Shown one piece after another: positions 1 to 7,053 of a DNA stretch of 8,112 nucleotides. Position numbers and translations under genes: made by a program. This DNA is from Thermoplasmata archaeon. GTDB lineage: Bacteria; Actinomycetota; Acidimicrobiia; Acidimicrobiales; Acidimicrobiaceae. Positions within the stretch are counted from its first letter, which is position 1; every line of letters starts with the position of its first letter. The notes below the pieces were generated by a model. The model was given only the letters and a program-made list of their open reading frames with translations, did not search any database and was not told where the DNA came from. The stretch spans positions 1 to 8,112 of the forward strand of contig JAKBHQ010000011.1 in the NCBI GenBank assembly GCA_021836665.1, given 5' to 3'.

Positions 1-5
1 AGTCA

Positions 6-44
6 GCACACTATATAGCACCTATTAAAGGTTAAAAAGTGTGC
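6..44. repeat. Inverted repeat with nested small stem
   Basis: GCACACT at 6-12 is matched by AGTGTGC at 38-44, giving 7-bp arms. Inside the 25-base spacer a second short pairing, ACCT (20-23) with AGGT (29-32), could form. No run of T follows on either strand, so I do not call it a terminator. It may be the end of an element or a gene lying left of the window, or chance. Confidence 0.3.
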
Positions 45-137
45 AGATGAGCTAGTCAAGACCACCTGAACTTGAATAATGAGCTCTAGTTCGAGAAATC
101 TAGTCCTTAGAGGCCTCCATAACACCATTTATGATTC

Positions 138-299
138 TCATGGTACGAAATTCACCGCCGCAAGCTCATATACATCGCTACACTCATATTTACACCCGAG
201 GACCCTGCGGGCTTCACCTCCAACGAGAAAGCCAATCAGTTCTCCACATTGAACCACCGGTTTGCCACACAGTTTGACTTGACTTCTATACCCGCGCAT
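138..299 (-). CDS. Doubtful small ORF, 53 aa, four cysteines
   Basis: An ATG-started ORF on the minus strand, with an in-frame stop a few codons upstream of the ATG. The predicted peptide has cysteines at residues 11, 18, 36 and 40 and a hydrophobic, glycine-rich stretch GELIGFLVGG at 19-28. I do not recognise a family. No Shine-Dalgarno sequence precedes the ATG. An ORF of this size is expected by chance at about 50% GC, but its composition reads more like protein than the other short frames nearby. It could be a small gene, the remnant of a longer one, or noise. Confidence 0.17.
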   Translation of the reverse strand: MRGYRSQVKLCGKPVVQCGELIGFLVGGEARRVLGCKYECSDVYELAAVNFVP

Positions 300-420
300 C
301 TTTGATGTGTTTCATATGTTTAGGTCAACCGAGTGGAGAAGATTCGCGTCTATAGTGGATAAAACGTACTCTCCAGGGTATCAAGCCACCACTGAAGGCA
401 AGGTTAGGGATTTAGAGATG

Positions 421-498
421 GGTAACTTCGATGAAAGCTTCAAACTGGGGTTCATTCTGTTACCGACCTCTGGTTACGATCTCTAGCAAAGGGTAACC
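421..498. repeat. Cluster of GGTAAC/GTTACC words before the MFS gene
   Basis: Four related six-base words occur within 78 bases: GGTAAC at 421, GTTACC at 459, GGTTAC at 472 and GTAACC at 493 (within GGTAACC). The last two can pair as a 6-bp stem around a 15-base loop (472-498). The cluster lies 38 to 190 bases before the possible MFS starts, where operators or a structured leader would be expected. This is a pattern seen in the sequence; any regulatory role is inference. Confidence 0.25.
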
Positions 499-608
499 CC
501 CCGCTCTCTCTGAAGTTCGCCAGCGCAATGCGGTGAGTGCTTCTTGCAGGACCGATGTCTATTCCTATCACACCCATGCCTTACAGAGGCGCTCATGGAG
601 ATCAAAAG

Positions 609-1823
609 TTGTCGACCAAAATTTCAAAATTCAGCCAGACCCAACGACAAGTCTCGCTTGTCGCAATTTCTGAGTTCGCCTCAGTCTCTGCATCGATGGG
701 ATTACCCGTTGCGGTAACGTTCGCTATATTAGACCGCGGCGGATCGGCATCTCAGGTGGGACTAGTTTTAGCCGGCGCATCTTTCACATTTATCATCTTC
801 CTACTCATCGGGGGTGTCGTTGCCGACAGAAGGTCTCGCAAACTTGTTGCGATGGCCTCAGACCTCACTAGGACAATCATCAGCGTGCTCATAGCGGCTG
901 TAATAGTTTTTGCTTCGGCCAAAGAAACCGAACTGATTGTTCTAGCCGTTCTCTGGGGTGCCGCAAGAGGATTCTTCACGCCATCGATAACAGCCCTAAT
1001 TCCCGAAGTGGTTCCTTCGGACTCGCTCCAGAAGGCAAATGCATTCAGATCAATGGCTATTGCGCTGGGTCAGACGGCCGGTCCGGCGATCACCGCTGTA
1101 ATCATGGCCAGCTATTCGGCCGCAGCGGCGACTATCTTTACCGCATTTCTATACTTGATCTCGGCTATCGCCTTGTCACTTATACACGCCAATCCGAAGG
1201 CAAGCCTAAGTAAAGGGGCACACCCGCTTACTGATCTATTCGAGGGCGTGAGGGTGGTCAGGGAAAGAAAATGGGCCGCTTTGACCATACTCTCCTACTC
1301 AGCCATGCACCTCGTCGCATTTGGTCCAATATTGGTTTTGGGGCCCATCATTGCCCAAAACCACCTCGGAGGAGTTAAGGCATGGGGTTTTCTCCTCGGA
1401 GCACAAGGCGTTGGCGGACTGCTTGGATCAATCGCGGGGTTCAAAATAAGGCCAAAATATCCGATGCGCTTCATCGCAATAATGACCGCCTTTGCGGCTG
1501 CGTTCCCGCTCTGTCTAGCCCTCGGTGCCAACTTAATAATCCTTGGCCTTGCGTCTATCCTCGAGGGCATAATTTTCTCCGCATTCGAAGTTATCTGGAG
1601 CACACTGCTTCAGAGCAGTATCCCAAGAGAGGCATTGGCAAGAGTGACCTCTCTGGACTGGATGGGTTCGACGGCAACCCTACCGCTTGGAGAACTTCTC
1701 GCCTCTCCGGAATCTCGGATTTTCGGTGTACCCGGCACTTTATTCGTCGCTGCCGCCGCAATTGCTGTAGGTAACCTAGGACTATTGACAGCAAGGTCGA
1801 TACGCTCAGTTAGGCAGCCATAG
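609..1823 (+). CDS. MFS transporter, exporter-like (MFS_3/EntS type)
   Basis: Predicted 12-helix inner-membrane protein of the major facilitator superfamily. Residue numbers here count from GTG 537. The frame reads GGVVADRRSRK at 92-102, the motif A loop between helices 2 and 3, and GAARGFFTPSITALIPEVVP at 141-160, typical of the MFS_3 branch that includes the enterobactin exporter EntS and many drug exporters. Hydrophobic segments cover about 42-64, 76-97, 108-127, 168-217, 247-274, 283-352 and 396-418. Start choice: GTG 537 and ATG 555 extend the ORF but have no well-placed ribosome site (AGGA lies only 3 bases before 555). TTG 609 has GGAG 8 bases upstream and leaves a short cytoplasmic tail before helix 1, so I prefer it. 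The substrate is unknown. The stop lies 14 bases before the lut promoter, with no terminator between. It does not resemble the LldP or LctP lactate permeases. Confidence 0.88.
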   Translation: MSTKISKFSQTQRQVSLVAISEFASVSASMGLPVAVTFAILDRGGSASQVGLVLAGASFTFIIFLLIGGVVADRRSRKLVAMASDLTRTIISVLIAAVIVFASAKETELIVLAVLWGAARGFFTPSITALIPEVVPSDSLQKANAFRSMAIALGQTAGPAITAVIMASYSAAAATIFTAFLYLISAIALSLIHANPKASLSKGAHPLTDLFEGVRVVRERKWAALTILSYSAMHLVAFGPILVLGPIIAQNHLGGVKAWGFLLGAQGVGGLLGSIAGFKIRPKYPMRFIAIMTAFAAAFPLCLALGANLIILGLASILEGIIFSAFEVIWSTLLQSSIPREALARVTSLDWMGSTATLPLGELLASPESRIFGVPGTLFVAAAAIAVGNLGLLTARSIRSVRQP

Positions 1824-1836
1824 TTCATTTTCCCAA

Positions 1837-1865
1837 TTGACATTTCTTCGCTGTATTAATTTGAT
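1837..1865 (+). promoter_or_regulatory. Predicted sigma70-type promoter of lutABC
   Basis: A perfect -35 box TTGACA (1837-1842) is followed after 17 bases by TTTGAT (1860-1865), which matches four of six positions of the -10 consensus. Transcription would start near 1872, about 50 bases before the lutA ATG. The promoter begins 14 bases after the MFS stop, so lutABC can be expressed independently of the transporter gene. Confidence 0.6.
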
Positions 1866-1880
1866 ACGTGTATTACATGT
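1866..1880. promoter_or_regulatory. Candidate repressor operator at the lut start site
   Basis: ACGTGTATTACATGT is a 15-base palindrome with a single mismatched pair, abutting the predicted -10 box and centred on the expected transcription start. Its centre contains GT-N3-AC (1870-1876), the core spacing seen in known FCD-type GntR operators such as those of FadR and LldR. A repressor here would block initiation. The match to an FCD site is inference, and the flanks do not fit the fuller TNGTNNNACNA pattern. Confidence 0.45.
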
Positions 1881-1923
1881 GAACAACCACGACTTTCAGG
1901 CGCCTTGGTGATAATGTTGACCC

Positions 1924-2676
1924 ATGAAGGTTGCGATTTTTCCGTCGTGCATAGTCGATACCGTTTTCCCTGAGGCAGGCGCTGCCGCAATTCGCCTTTT
2001 AGAAAGGCTCGGGCTTGATATCGACTTTCCACTCGAACAGACCTGCTGTGGGCAGATGCACTTCAACACGGGATATGAAACGAGGGCAAAAAAGCTTGCG
2101 GCGAGACACCTCACCAACTTCACCCCTTATGACTGGGTTGTCGGCATTTCTACTTCTTGCACCACTGCGGTTAGAGAGTTTTATCCTCAGCTCCTGGGAC
2201 CCACACGGGCCGCGGTAGGCGGGACAGGCAAGTTCATCGAGTTGAGCGAGTTCCTTTTAGATGTTCTCGGCGTTACCGAATTGCAAGGCACCTTCGCTAA
2301 AAAGGTAACTTTTCATACGAGTTGCCATTCACTGCGTGGGATACACCTAGGAGATCGACCACAGCGACTCCTTGGCATGCTGAGTGGAATTCAACTGGTT
2401 CCACTTCCTAAATCCGATTCATGCTGTGGATTTGGAGGAACATTTTCAATTAAAAATTCCGCCATTTCAACAGTGATGATGGAGGAGAAGCTCGCAAACG
2501 TCTACTGGACGGGAGCCGAAGTGCTGACGGCCGCTGACTCATCCTGTCTCATGAACCTTAGTGGTGGGATACAAGCAGCAAAGAAGCCATTGACGGTAAT
2601 GCATTATGCAGAAATACTCGAAATCGCTACTCGGCAGACACAAGGGAAGCTATCTAATTTTTCGGGGGCGAAGTGA
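1924..2676 (+). CDS. lutA: L-lactate utilisation protein LutA (CCG-domain Fe-S subunit)
   Basis: 250 aa, the usual LutA/YkgE length. With LutB and LutC it oxidises L-lactate to pyruvate in the cytoplasm. The two cysteine-rich CCG domains are complete: Cys9 (FPSC), Cys41-Cys42-Gly43 (TCCGQ) and Cys79 (STSC) form the first; Cys134 (TSCH), Cys167-Cys168-Gly169 (SCCGFGGTF) and Cys208 (SSCL) form the second. These cysteines are expected to hold iron-sulfur centres. Further family signatures are ELSEFLLDVLGV at 106-117 and EEKLANV at 187-193. The ATG at 1924 sits right before the start of the first domain; a weak GGTGAT at 1907-1912 is the only ribosome-site candidate. The stop overlaps the lutB GTG by four bases (GTGA), so the two are translationally coupled. 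It is the first gene of the lut operon. Confidence 0.93.
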   Translation: MKVAIFPSCIVDTVFPEAGAAAIRLLERLGLDIDFPLEQTCCGQMHFNTGYETRAKKLAARHLTNFTPYDWVVGISTSCTTAVREFYPQLLGPTRAAVGGTGKFIELSEFLLDVLGVTELQGTFAKKVTFHTSCHSLRGIHLGDRPQRLLGMLSGIQLVPLPKSDSCCGFGGTFSIKNSAISTVMMEEKLANVYWTGAEVLTAADSSCLMNLSGGIQAAKKPLTVMHYAEILEIATRQTQGKLSNFSGAK

Positions 2677-4220
2677 GCACGGATTCTGGCAGGCCTGAGG
2701 GGCCAAATGAGGGTATTCCAAGGGCAAACACCTGGCTGTTAAGAACTGAGCACCGCGATCAGCAGCGGAGTCCAGTTTCATTTAAATCACGGTCGACGAG
2801 GGAAATCCGCAACCTTCAAATGCGTAAAAACATTAGCCACGCCACTTCTACGATTAGAGAAAAACGGAAGAAGGTAGTCTCCGAGGTAGAAAATTGGGAA
2901 GAACTCAGGACTCGAGCAGCCCAAATCAAGCAGCACACCCTTTCCAATCTCGATTTCTATCTAGAAGAGTATGAGCGCAATGTAACCGAAGCGGGTGGTC
3001 AAGTGCACTGGGCCAGGGACGCCACTGAAGCGAGGCAAATTGCACTCGAATTGGTGCGCGAATCAGGTGCACAATCGGTGATTAAAGTAAAGTCCATGGT
3101 TACCGAGGAGATCGGTCTAAATGATTTTTTGGTTGAAAATGGAATCGAACCCACAGAAACCGACCTTGCTGAGTTGATTTGCCAGCTAGCCGGGGATGAA
3201 TCTTCGCACATTCTGGTCCCTGCGATACACCGGAATCGGGTGGAAATTCGAGACATTTTCGAGGCGACTTTCGCTAAGAAGGGCACCCTCGAAGCTGAAC
3301 CTTCAAAGATCGCCGAAGCAGCGCGCCAACACCTGAGAGAGAAGTTTTTAGAATCAAAGGTGGCAATTACCGGCGGTAACTTCTTAGTAGCTGAAACCGG
3401 TTCAGTAGCCATAGTCGAGTCTGAGGGAAATGGGCGAATGTGCCTGACGCTTCCTAACAATGTAATAAGTATCGTCGGTATTGAAAAACTCATTCCGACG
3501 ATGGAAGACCTAGAAGTTTTCTTGACCCTACTCCCCCGCTCCTCGACCGGCGAAAGAATGAACCCCTACACCACCATCTGGACCGGGAGACCGCCTGCAC
3601 AGCTGGAACTCGGAAAAGAAACACCCTTCAATGAGAAGTCATACCACATAATCCTCCTGGACAACGGGAGGACGAGGGTGCTATCCGATGAAATTGGCAA
3701 ACAGGCGCTCTCGTGTATTCGATGTTCGGCCTGCCTAAACGTATGTCCCGTGTATGAAAGGGTCGGGGGCCATTCCTATGAATCGGTCTACCCTGGACCC
3801 ATTGGCGCCATCCTTACGCCTCAGCTCGTCGGTGACCCTTTAGCAGGTGAGCTCGCTTTTGCTTCGACACTTTGCGGTGCATGCTATGAGGTGTGTCCAG
3901 TAAAGATAAATATCCCAGAGATCCTAATTCACCTAAGATCGATCCACTCCGACCACAAACGCGATACCGTCTTGGGAAATATTGAACGGGGTTCGTTTGG
4001 AGTCGTAGGAATAGTCATGGGTAACACAAATTTATTCAACATCGCGACAGCATCGGTTAGTCGAATTCTCAAGTACGGAGGACCCGTGCTAAACAGGGTC
4101 GGTAAATATTTGCCGCCAATAAATGGGTGGATCGAATCTCGAACCTTGCCAGCTGCACCGAAAGAAACACTGCGGGATGCTTACCGGAAAGGAACGTTGG
4201 ATGCCCTCCTCAAAAAGTGA
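2673..4220 (+). CDS. lutB: L-lactate utilisation protein LutB (ferredoxin-like Fe-S subunit)
   Basis: 515 aa; electron-transfer subunit of the LutABC lactate-oxidising complex. An N-terminal LUD-type region spans roughly 75-335, with the signature SMVTEEI (141-147) and TGGNFLVAETGSVAIVESEGNGR (233-255). A ferredoxin-like region follows: Cys348, Cys351, Cys354 and Cys358 (CxxCxxCxxxCP) and Cys401, Cys404 and Cys408, as in Bacillus LutB. The C-terminal tail has NGWIESRTLPAAP at 484-496. The GTG at 2673 overlaps the lutA stop (GTGA) and has GGGGG at 2664-2668 before it. It adds about 26-35 N-terminal residues compared with Bacillus LutB. No ATG, GTG or TTG lies in frame again until ATG 2820 (Met50), which would cut into the conserved region, so GTG 2673 is the likely start. 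The last 20 bases overlap lutC. Confidence 0.93.
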   Translation: MSTDSGRPEGPNEGIPRANTWLLRTEHRDQQRSPVSFKSRSTREIRNLQMRKNISHATSTIREKRKKVVSEVENWEELRTRAAQIKQHTLSNLDFYLEEYERNVTEAGGQVHWARDATEARQIALELVRESGAQSVIKVKSMVTEEIGLNDFLVENGIEPTETDLAELICQLAGDESSHILVPAIHRNRVEIRDIFEATFAKKGTLEAEPSKIAEAARQHLREKFLESKVAITGGNFLVAETGSVAIVESEGNGRMCLTLPNNVISIVGIEKLIPTMEDLEVFLTLLPRSSTGERMNPYTTIWTGRPPAQLELGKETPFNEKSYHIILLDNGRTRVLSDEIGKQALSCIRCSACLNVCPVYERVGGHSYESVYPGPIGAILTPQLVGDPLAGELAFASTLCGACYEVCPVKINIPEILIHLRSIHSDHKRDTVLGNIERGSFGVVGIVMGNTNLFNIATASVSRILKYGGPVLNRVGKYLPPINGWIESRTLPAAPKETLRDAYRKGTLDALLKK

Positions 4221-4863
4221 GATCTTGCAGAGGATTCGTCAGGCAAACACCTCACAATCAAACGGAGTTCGAACACAGTCAACTCTGATTGGAACTGCCC
4301 CGCTTGGTAAAGAAGAGTCCGGTTTAGGGCGCGACGACCTTGTAAAGCTATTCATCGAACGAGTTGAAGACTATCGCTCCACAATGGTGGAGATTGGAAC
4401 GGATGCCTTGGCTTCAAGTTTCGAAAGTGTCCTTTCGAAAATTGACGCACCACGAGGATTGGATACGATATGTGTGTCGACTCCTCTAATGAGCCTATTC
4501 AGCAATACAGTCGCCGGATTTCAGATTGCCCACCCAGACCAGCTGACACTGAACGACTACAACACGAAGGTATTGGGCACACTAACGAGTTGTGCGGTCG
4601 GCTTGGCCACGTCAGGAACGATTATTTTTAATTCATCTGACGATGAGGCGCCACCGATCTCGACGTTAGTTCCCGATCATCTCTTCGTCGTCATAAATGA
4701 AAGCCAAATAGTTCCTGACATCGTGGGTGCGATAACAGCACACGATATTGGACGACCTTTGACAATGGTCTCTGGACCTTCCGCCACTTCTGACATCGAA
4801 TTGGCCCGCGTTGAAGGGGTTCACGGTCCGAGGAACCTGACCGTCTTCGTTCTCCGCCAATAG
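4201..4863 (+). CDS. lutC: L-lactate utilisation protein LutC (LUD domain)
   Basis: 220 aa from ATG 4201. The frame is open further upstream to 4123, inside lutB, but 4201 has AGGA (4190-4193) seven bases before it and yields the typical LutC opening SSKSEILQRIRQA. Third subunit of the LutABC complex. The LUD (DUF162) fold is indicated by SGPSATSDIE (191-200) and EGVHGPRNL (205-213) near the C terminus and by TLVPDHLFVVI at 155-165. Oddity: the family loop usually written AIAETGT reads GLATSGT here (134-140), losing the glutamate. The ATG lies within the last 20 bases of lutB, so expression is coupled. The position as last gene of lutABC and the C-terminal motifs make the family call firm; whether the altered loop affects activity is unknown. 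Confidence 0.9.
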   Translation: MPSSKSEILQRIRQANTSQSNGVRTQSTLIGTAPLGKEESGLGRDDLVKLFIERVEDYRSTMVEIGTDALASSFESVLSKIDAPRGLDTICVSTPLMSLFSNTVAGFQIAHPDQLTLNDYNTKVLGTLTSCAVGLATSGTIIFNSSDDEAPPISTLVPDHLFVVINESQIVPDIVGAITAHDIGRPLTMVSGPSATSDIELARVEGVHGPRNLTVFVLRQ

Positions 4864-5180
4864 AAGAATGAGCTACGGGTGGGTTCAAACCGAAACGTAC
4901 TACCACTAGATCTAGCATGCAGATCCCACCGCTAACCTGGGGGGTGCTCGCCCAGACCGTAGCGCACCTTTCGATAGCCTTCTTCTCTCCCCACTAAGCG
5001 TTACCCGCAGGTAGTTGACTTGATGAACTCTGAATACGGATCGGGCGGTCCTAATTAATATCAAGTCTTCTTGGATTTAGCAGACCTTCAGGGGCAGCCA
5101 TATCCCTGCTCTCGAACAAAACATGCGGCATTGCGACTACCGCCGTTTTGAAACACCTCCGACCACCCGAATTCGCCTTG
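4864..5180. other. Convergent intergenic region between lutC and pcaL
   Basis: 317 bases between two converging genes. The clear structure is the pcaL terminator at 5117-5150. A weaker stem, CTGGG (4937-4941) with CCCAG (4951-4955), lies 70-90 bases after lutC but has no T-tract. A 47-codon frame on the minus strand (5051-5194) starts inside the pcaL tail; it has no ribosome site and runs through the terminator, so I do not call it. I see no obvious terminator immediately after lutC. Confidence 0.6.
5117..5150 (-). terminator. Rho-independent terminator of pcaL
   Basis: Read on the minus strand, GCGGTA pairs with TGCCGC (one G-T wobble) around a 7-base loop. The outer arms CAAAAC and GTTTTG pair beyond a small 1x2 internal loop, and GTTTTGTT gives the U-rich tail. 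It starts 31 bases after the pcaL stop. On the plus strand the wobble becomes a C-A mismatch, but the hairpin and a GTTTTG tail remain, so it may also stop lutABC readthrough about 250 bases after lutC. Confidence 0.75.
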
Positions 5181-6305
5181 TTATTTGGTTCCATCTATTA
5201 CGGACTTGGCGATTTTAAATGCCGTATTTGCGGCTGGGACACCCGCATAGGCCGCAACGTGCAGTAGCACCTCGGAAATCTCCGACTCACTTAGTCCGTT
5301 ATTTAAGGCTCCCCTGATATGAAGTTCTAGCTCGTCATGCCGACCGAGGGCCGCAAGTATGGCCACTGTTGCGATAGACCTTTCCTTCAGTTCGAGCCCC
5401 GGTCTGCTCCAGACGCCTCCCCAAGCAAATTCGGTGATGATCTCCTGCAGTGGGCGGGTAAAGTTGCTTGCGTTAGCGAGTGAGTTTTCGACAAAAGAAT
5501 CTCCGAGTACTAATCTCCTCATTTTGGATCCCCGTTGAAATGTCGTGCCTAGCAAGTGATTGAGTACAAGTTCTGAGAATTCCGCCGGCTTTTCCACGTT
5601 GACCAGATGAGAACCGTTTGCAATAACTGCAAGGCTCGCCCCGGGAATAGCCTGTTGAATTTCGAGGGCCGTCAAAGGCGTGATAGCTGGGTCTGACGAT
5701 CCCGCCACCACTAGCGTCTCCGCAGATATTTTCGGGAGCAAGTCCCAAAGATCCATGTCTCCGATTGCACCGCAGCAAGCGGCGTAGGCCTCATCGTTGA
5801 CGCTTGCGAGCATCTCTTCAAGAAAATCTGCGAGCTGGGGCGTATCATCTACAAAGCGAGGGGTGAACCAGCGTTGCAAAAGCTGAGGAGTCAAGGCACG
5901 CGTTCCCTTTGTTCGTGCGAATTTGGCCCTCTCGTCCCAAGATGCAGTGTTCGCCATTCTCGGAGATGTGCAGCACAACACAAGCTTGTCAATTCTGTCA
6001 GGAAATATCGATGCAAGATACATTCCGGTCATTCCACCCAAGGAAAGTCCGACAAAACTGAACCGGGAAATTTCCAGTTCGTCTGCTAGTCGTATCACGT
6101 CCTCCGCCAGCTCACTTATTGAGCTCGGTCCCGGAAGAGAGGAGCTACTCCCGTGGCCACGTGTATCGTATTGAATTACCTGAAAGTGTTGTTTCAAATG
6201 ATCCAGCTGGAAACTCCACATCTTCATAGTGGTTCCCAAGGAATTCGAAAGTATGAGTGGTGGCCCGTCGTCAGGACCGACCACCTTGTATCCAAGTCTT
6301 TGCAT
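5181..6305 (-). CDS. pcaL: 3-oxoadipate enol-lactonase / 4-carboxymuconolactone decarboxylase fusion (PcaL)
   Basis: 374 aa two-domain cytoplasmic enzyme of the protocatechuate branch of the beta-ketoadipate pathway. Residues 1-255 are an alpha/beta hydrolase (PcaD): oxyanion region NSLGTTMKMW (21-30), nucleophile elbow GLSLGG with Ser88, acid Asp205 (SSDPAIT) and His233 (NGSHLVNVE). It hydrolyses beta-ketoadipate enol-lactone to beta-ketoadipate. Residues about 262-374 are the decarboxylase domain (PcaC), with ELKERSIATVAILAALGR (305-322), ELELHIRGALNNG (325-337) and EVLLHVAAYAGVPAANTA (345-362); it acts one step earlier on gamma-carboxymuconolactone. Both halves look complete. The ATG has AGGAG (6314-6318) eight bases upstream. 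No other pca gene is near. It converges on lutABC and ends in the 5117-5150 terminator. Confidence 0.95.
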   Translation of the reverse strand: MQRLGYKVVGPDDGPPLILSNSLGTTMKMWSFQLDHLKQHFQVIQYDTRGHGSSSSLPGPSSISELAEDVIRLADELEISRFSFVGLSLGGMTGMYLASIFPDRIDKLVLCCTSPRMANTASWDERAKFARTKGTRALTPQLLQRWFTPRFVDDTPQLADFLEEMLASVNDEAYAACCGAIGDMDLWDLLPKISAETLVVAGSSDPAITPLTALEIQQAIPGASLAVIANGSHLVNVEKPAEFSELVLNHLLGTTFQRGSKMRRLVLGDSFVENSLANASNFTRPLQEIITEFAWGGVWSRPGLELKERSIATVAILAALGRHDELELHIRGALNNGLSESEISEVLLHVAAYAGVPAANTAFKIAKSVIDGTK

Positions 6306-6578
6306 GTCGATGGCTCCTCTTTATTAATCCTTCTCGATCAGCTATCCAAAATTTCTGCAGGATAATGAACAACGCCTCGACCTAGGCGAAGAATCCTTGA
6401 TGAGTCCCTGGGGTTTTGGGAACCTGCTCAGCGTCGGCTTTGCGCTTTGGGGAAACGGCTCAGACGAATCGCATTAGGAAACCTCGCTAGTACGGTGCAA
6501 GTCACTTTAGAGTAATCGGAGTTCATCGGGCGGCTCCCATCCGAGCAGCCAAACTTTGAGGCTCGCCACGGCGGATGA

Positions 6579-6943
6579 AGGGTCGACAATTCATGCGATT
6601 CGGGTAGTTGGTATCAAAGCCCAAACTACCTTGCGGCCTGGGGTTTGGCCCCGGCCATGTCCGCACCCGAGATCTACAACAACGGTGGCTAATTAACCGT
6701 CGGCGGTGTAACCAACTACTATCCGCCTCAAGAAATCAAGTGGGCAAACATCTCACTTTGGGTTGCAGAGAATGTTGGGAGCCAGCAGTTACCCTAGGCA
6801 ATAGGTCCTATCATCTTCACGGCACTGCTTTGGCGCCCAAGAGTTGCGAGGACTCGCCGCAGAACTCCTACCTTGATCCGCAGAACGCACTCAAAAATCG
6901 CTCTCAGACGGCCATGACCCAGTACTTTCTATCGCAGATTTGA
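6579..6943 (+). pseudogene. Possible decayed coding sequence, family unknown
   Basis: In the plus-strand frame of position 6579 the translation contains protein-like runs (YQSPNYLAAWGLAPAMSAP, EIYNNGG, then TVGGVTNYYPPQEIKWANI, then IGPIIFTALL) interrupted by stops TAA at 6690-6692 and TAG at 6795-6797. After about 6835 the sense-like reading moves to the frame of 6608 (NSYLDPQNALKN to the stop at 6941-6943). Two stops and one frameshift would be needed. No start or ribosome site is visible and I do not recognise the family. The mixed aromatic, small and polar composition differs from neighbouring frames, but this is judged by eye; chance is not excluded. Confidence 0.35.
6603..6630. repeat. 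Inverted repeat GGTAGTT-N14-AACTACC
   Basis: Seven-base arms (6603-6609 and 6624-6630) are perfectly complementary around a 14-base loop. No T-tract follows on either strand. It falls within the possible decayed coding sequence. It could be an operator remnant or chance. Confidence 0.25.
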
Positions 6944-7053
6944 GAAGACCTGCATTGGAAAGTGTTTATCTAACAGCATCACTATCTTGGGACCGATCGC
7001 CTATTAAACATTTTCAAAAAGCTCCAACCATGACTCGCCGAAAAGCATGCATC

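Larger units (their letters stand above)
1..536. other. Left intergenic region, no recognisable gene
   Basis: I see no recognisable gene here. Two short ORFs exist: 138-299 on the minus strand (53 codons, see its own entry) and 316-486 on the plus strand (56 codons from ATG, hydrophilic, no ribosome binding site). A promoter-like pair, TTGACT at 279-284 and TTTGAT at 301-306 with a 16-base spacer, sits just before the second ORF, so a leaderless message is conceivable but unsupported. Inverted repeats include GCACACT/AGTGTGC (6-12 and 38-44) and a group of GGTAAC/GTTACC words at 421-498 directly before the MFS gene. No T-tract follows either structure. Confidence 0.6.

Noticed and set aside
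124..144. ACCAT-N11-ATGGT inverted repeat as an operator
   Set aside because: Five-base arms are too short to stand out from chance and no promoter lies next to it.
316..486. 56-codon plus-strand ORF with a promoter-like pair just upstream
   Set aside because: No Shine-Dalgarno sequence, composition unremarkable, and the length is expected by chance; the -35/-10 match is only partial.
2999..3493. 164-codon minus-strand ORF within lutB
   Set aside because: Antisense shadow of a strongly conserved LutB region; its Ser-rich translation has no domain features.
4123..4200. Upstream extension of lutC inside lutB
   Set aside because: ATG 4201 has a well-spaced AGGA and gives the standard LutC N terminus; the extra 26 residues only shadow lutB in another frame.
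4937..4955. Stem CTGGG/CCCAG after lutC as a terminator
   Set aside because: Only 5 bp and no T-tract follows; the 5117-5150 hairpin is the better candidate for stopping both transcripts.
5051..5194. 47-codon minus-strand ORF starting inside the end of pcaL
   Set aside because: No ribosome site, runs straight through the pcaL terminator hairpin, and no recognisable family.
6608..6943. 111-codon plus-strand ORF from TTG 6608
   Set aside because: Its first two thirds do not resemble a protein (rich in Arg, Cys and Pro) while another frame does. No ribosome site precedes the TTG. It is treated as part of a possible decayed sequence.
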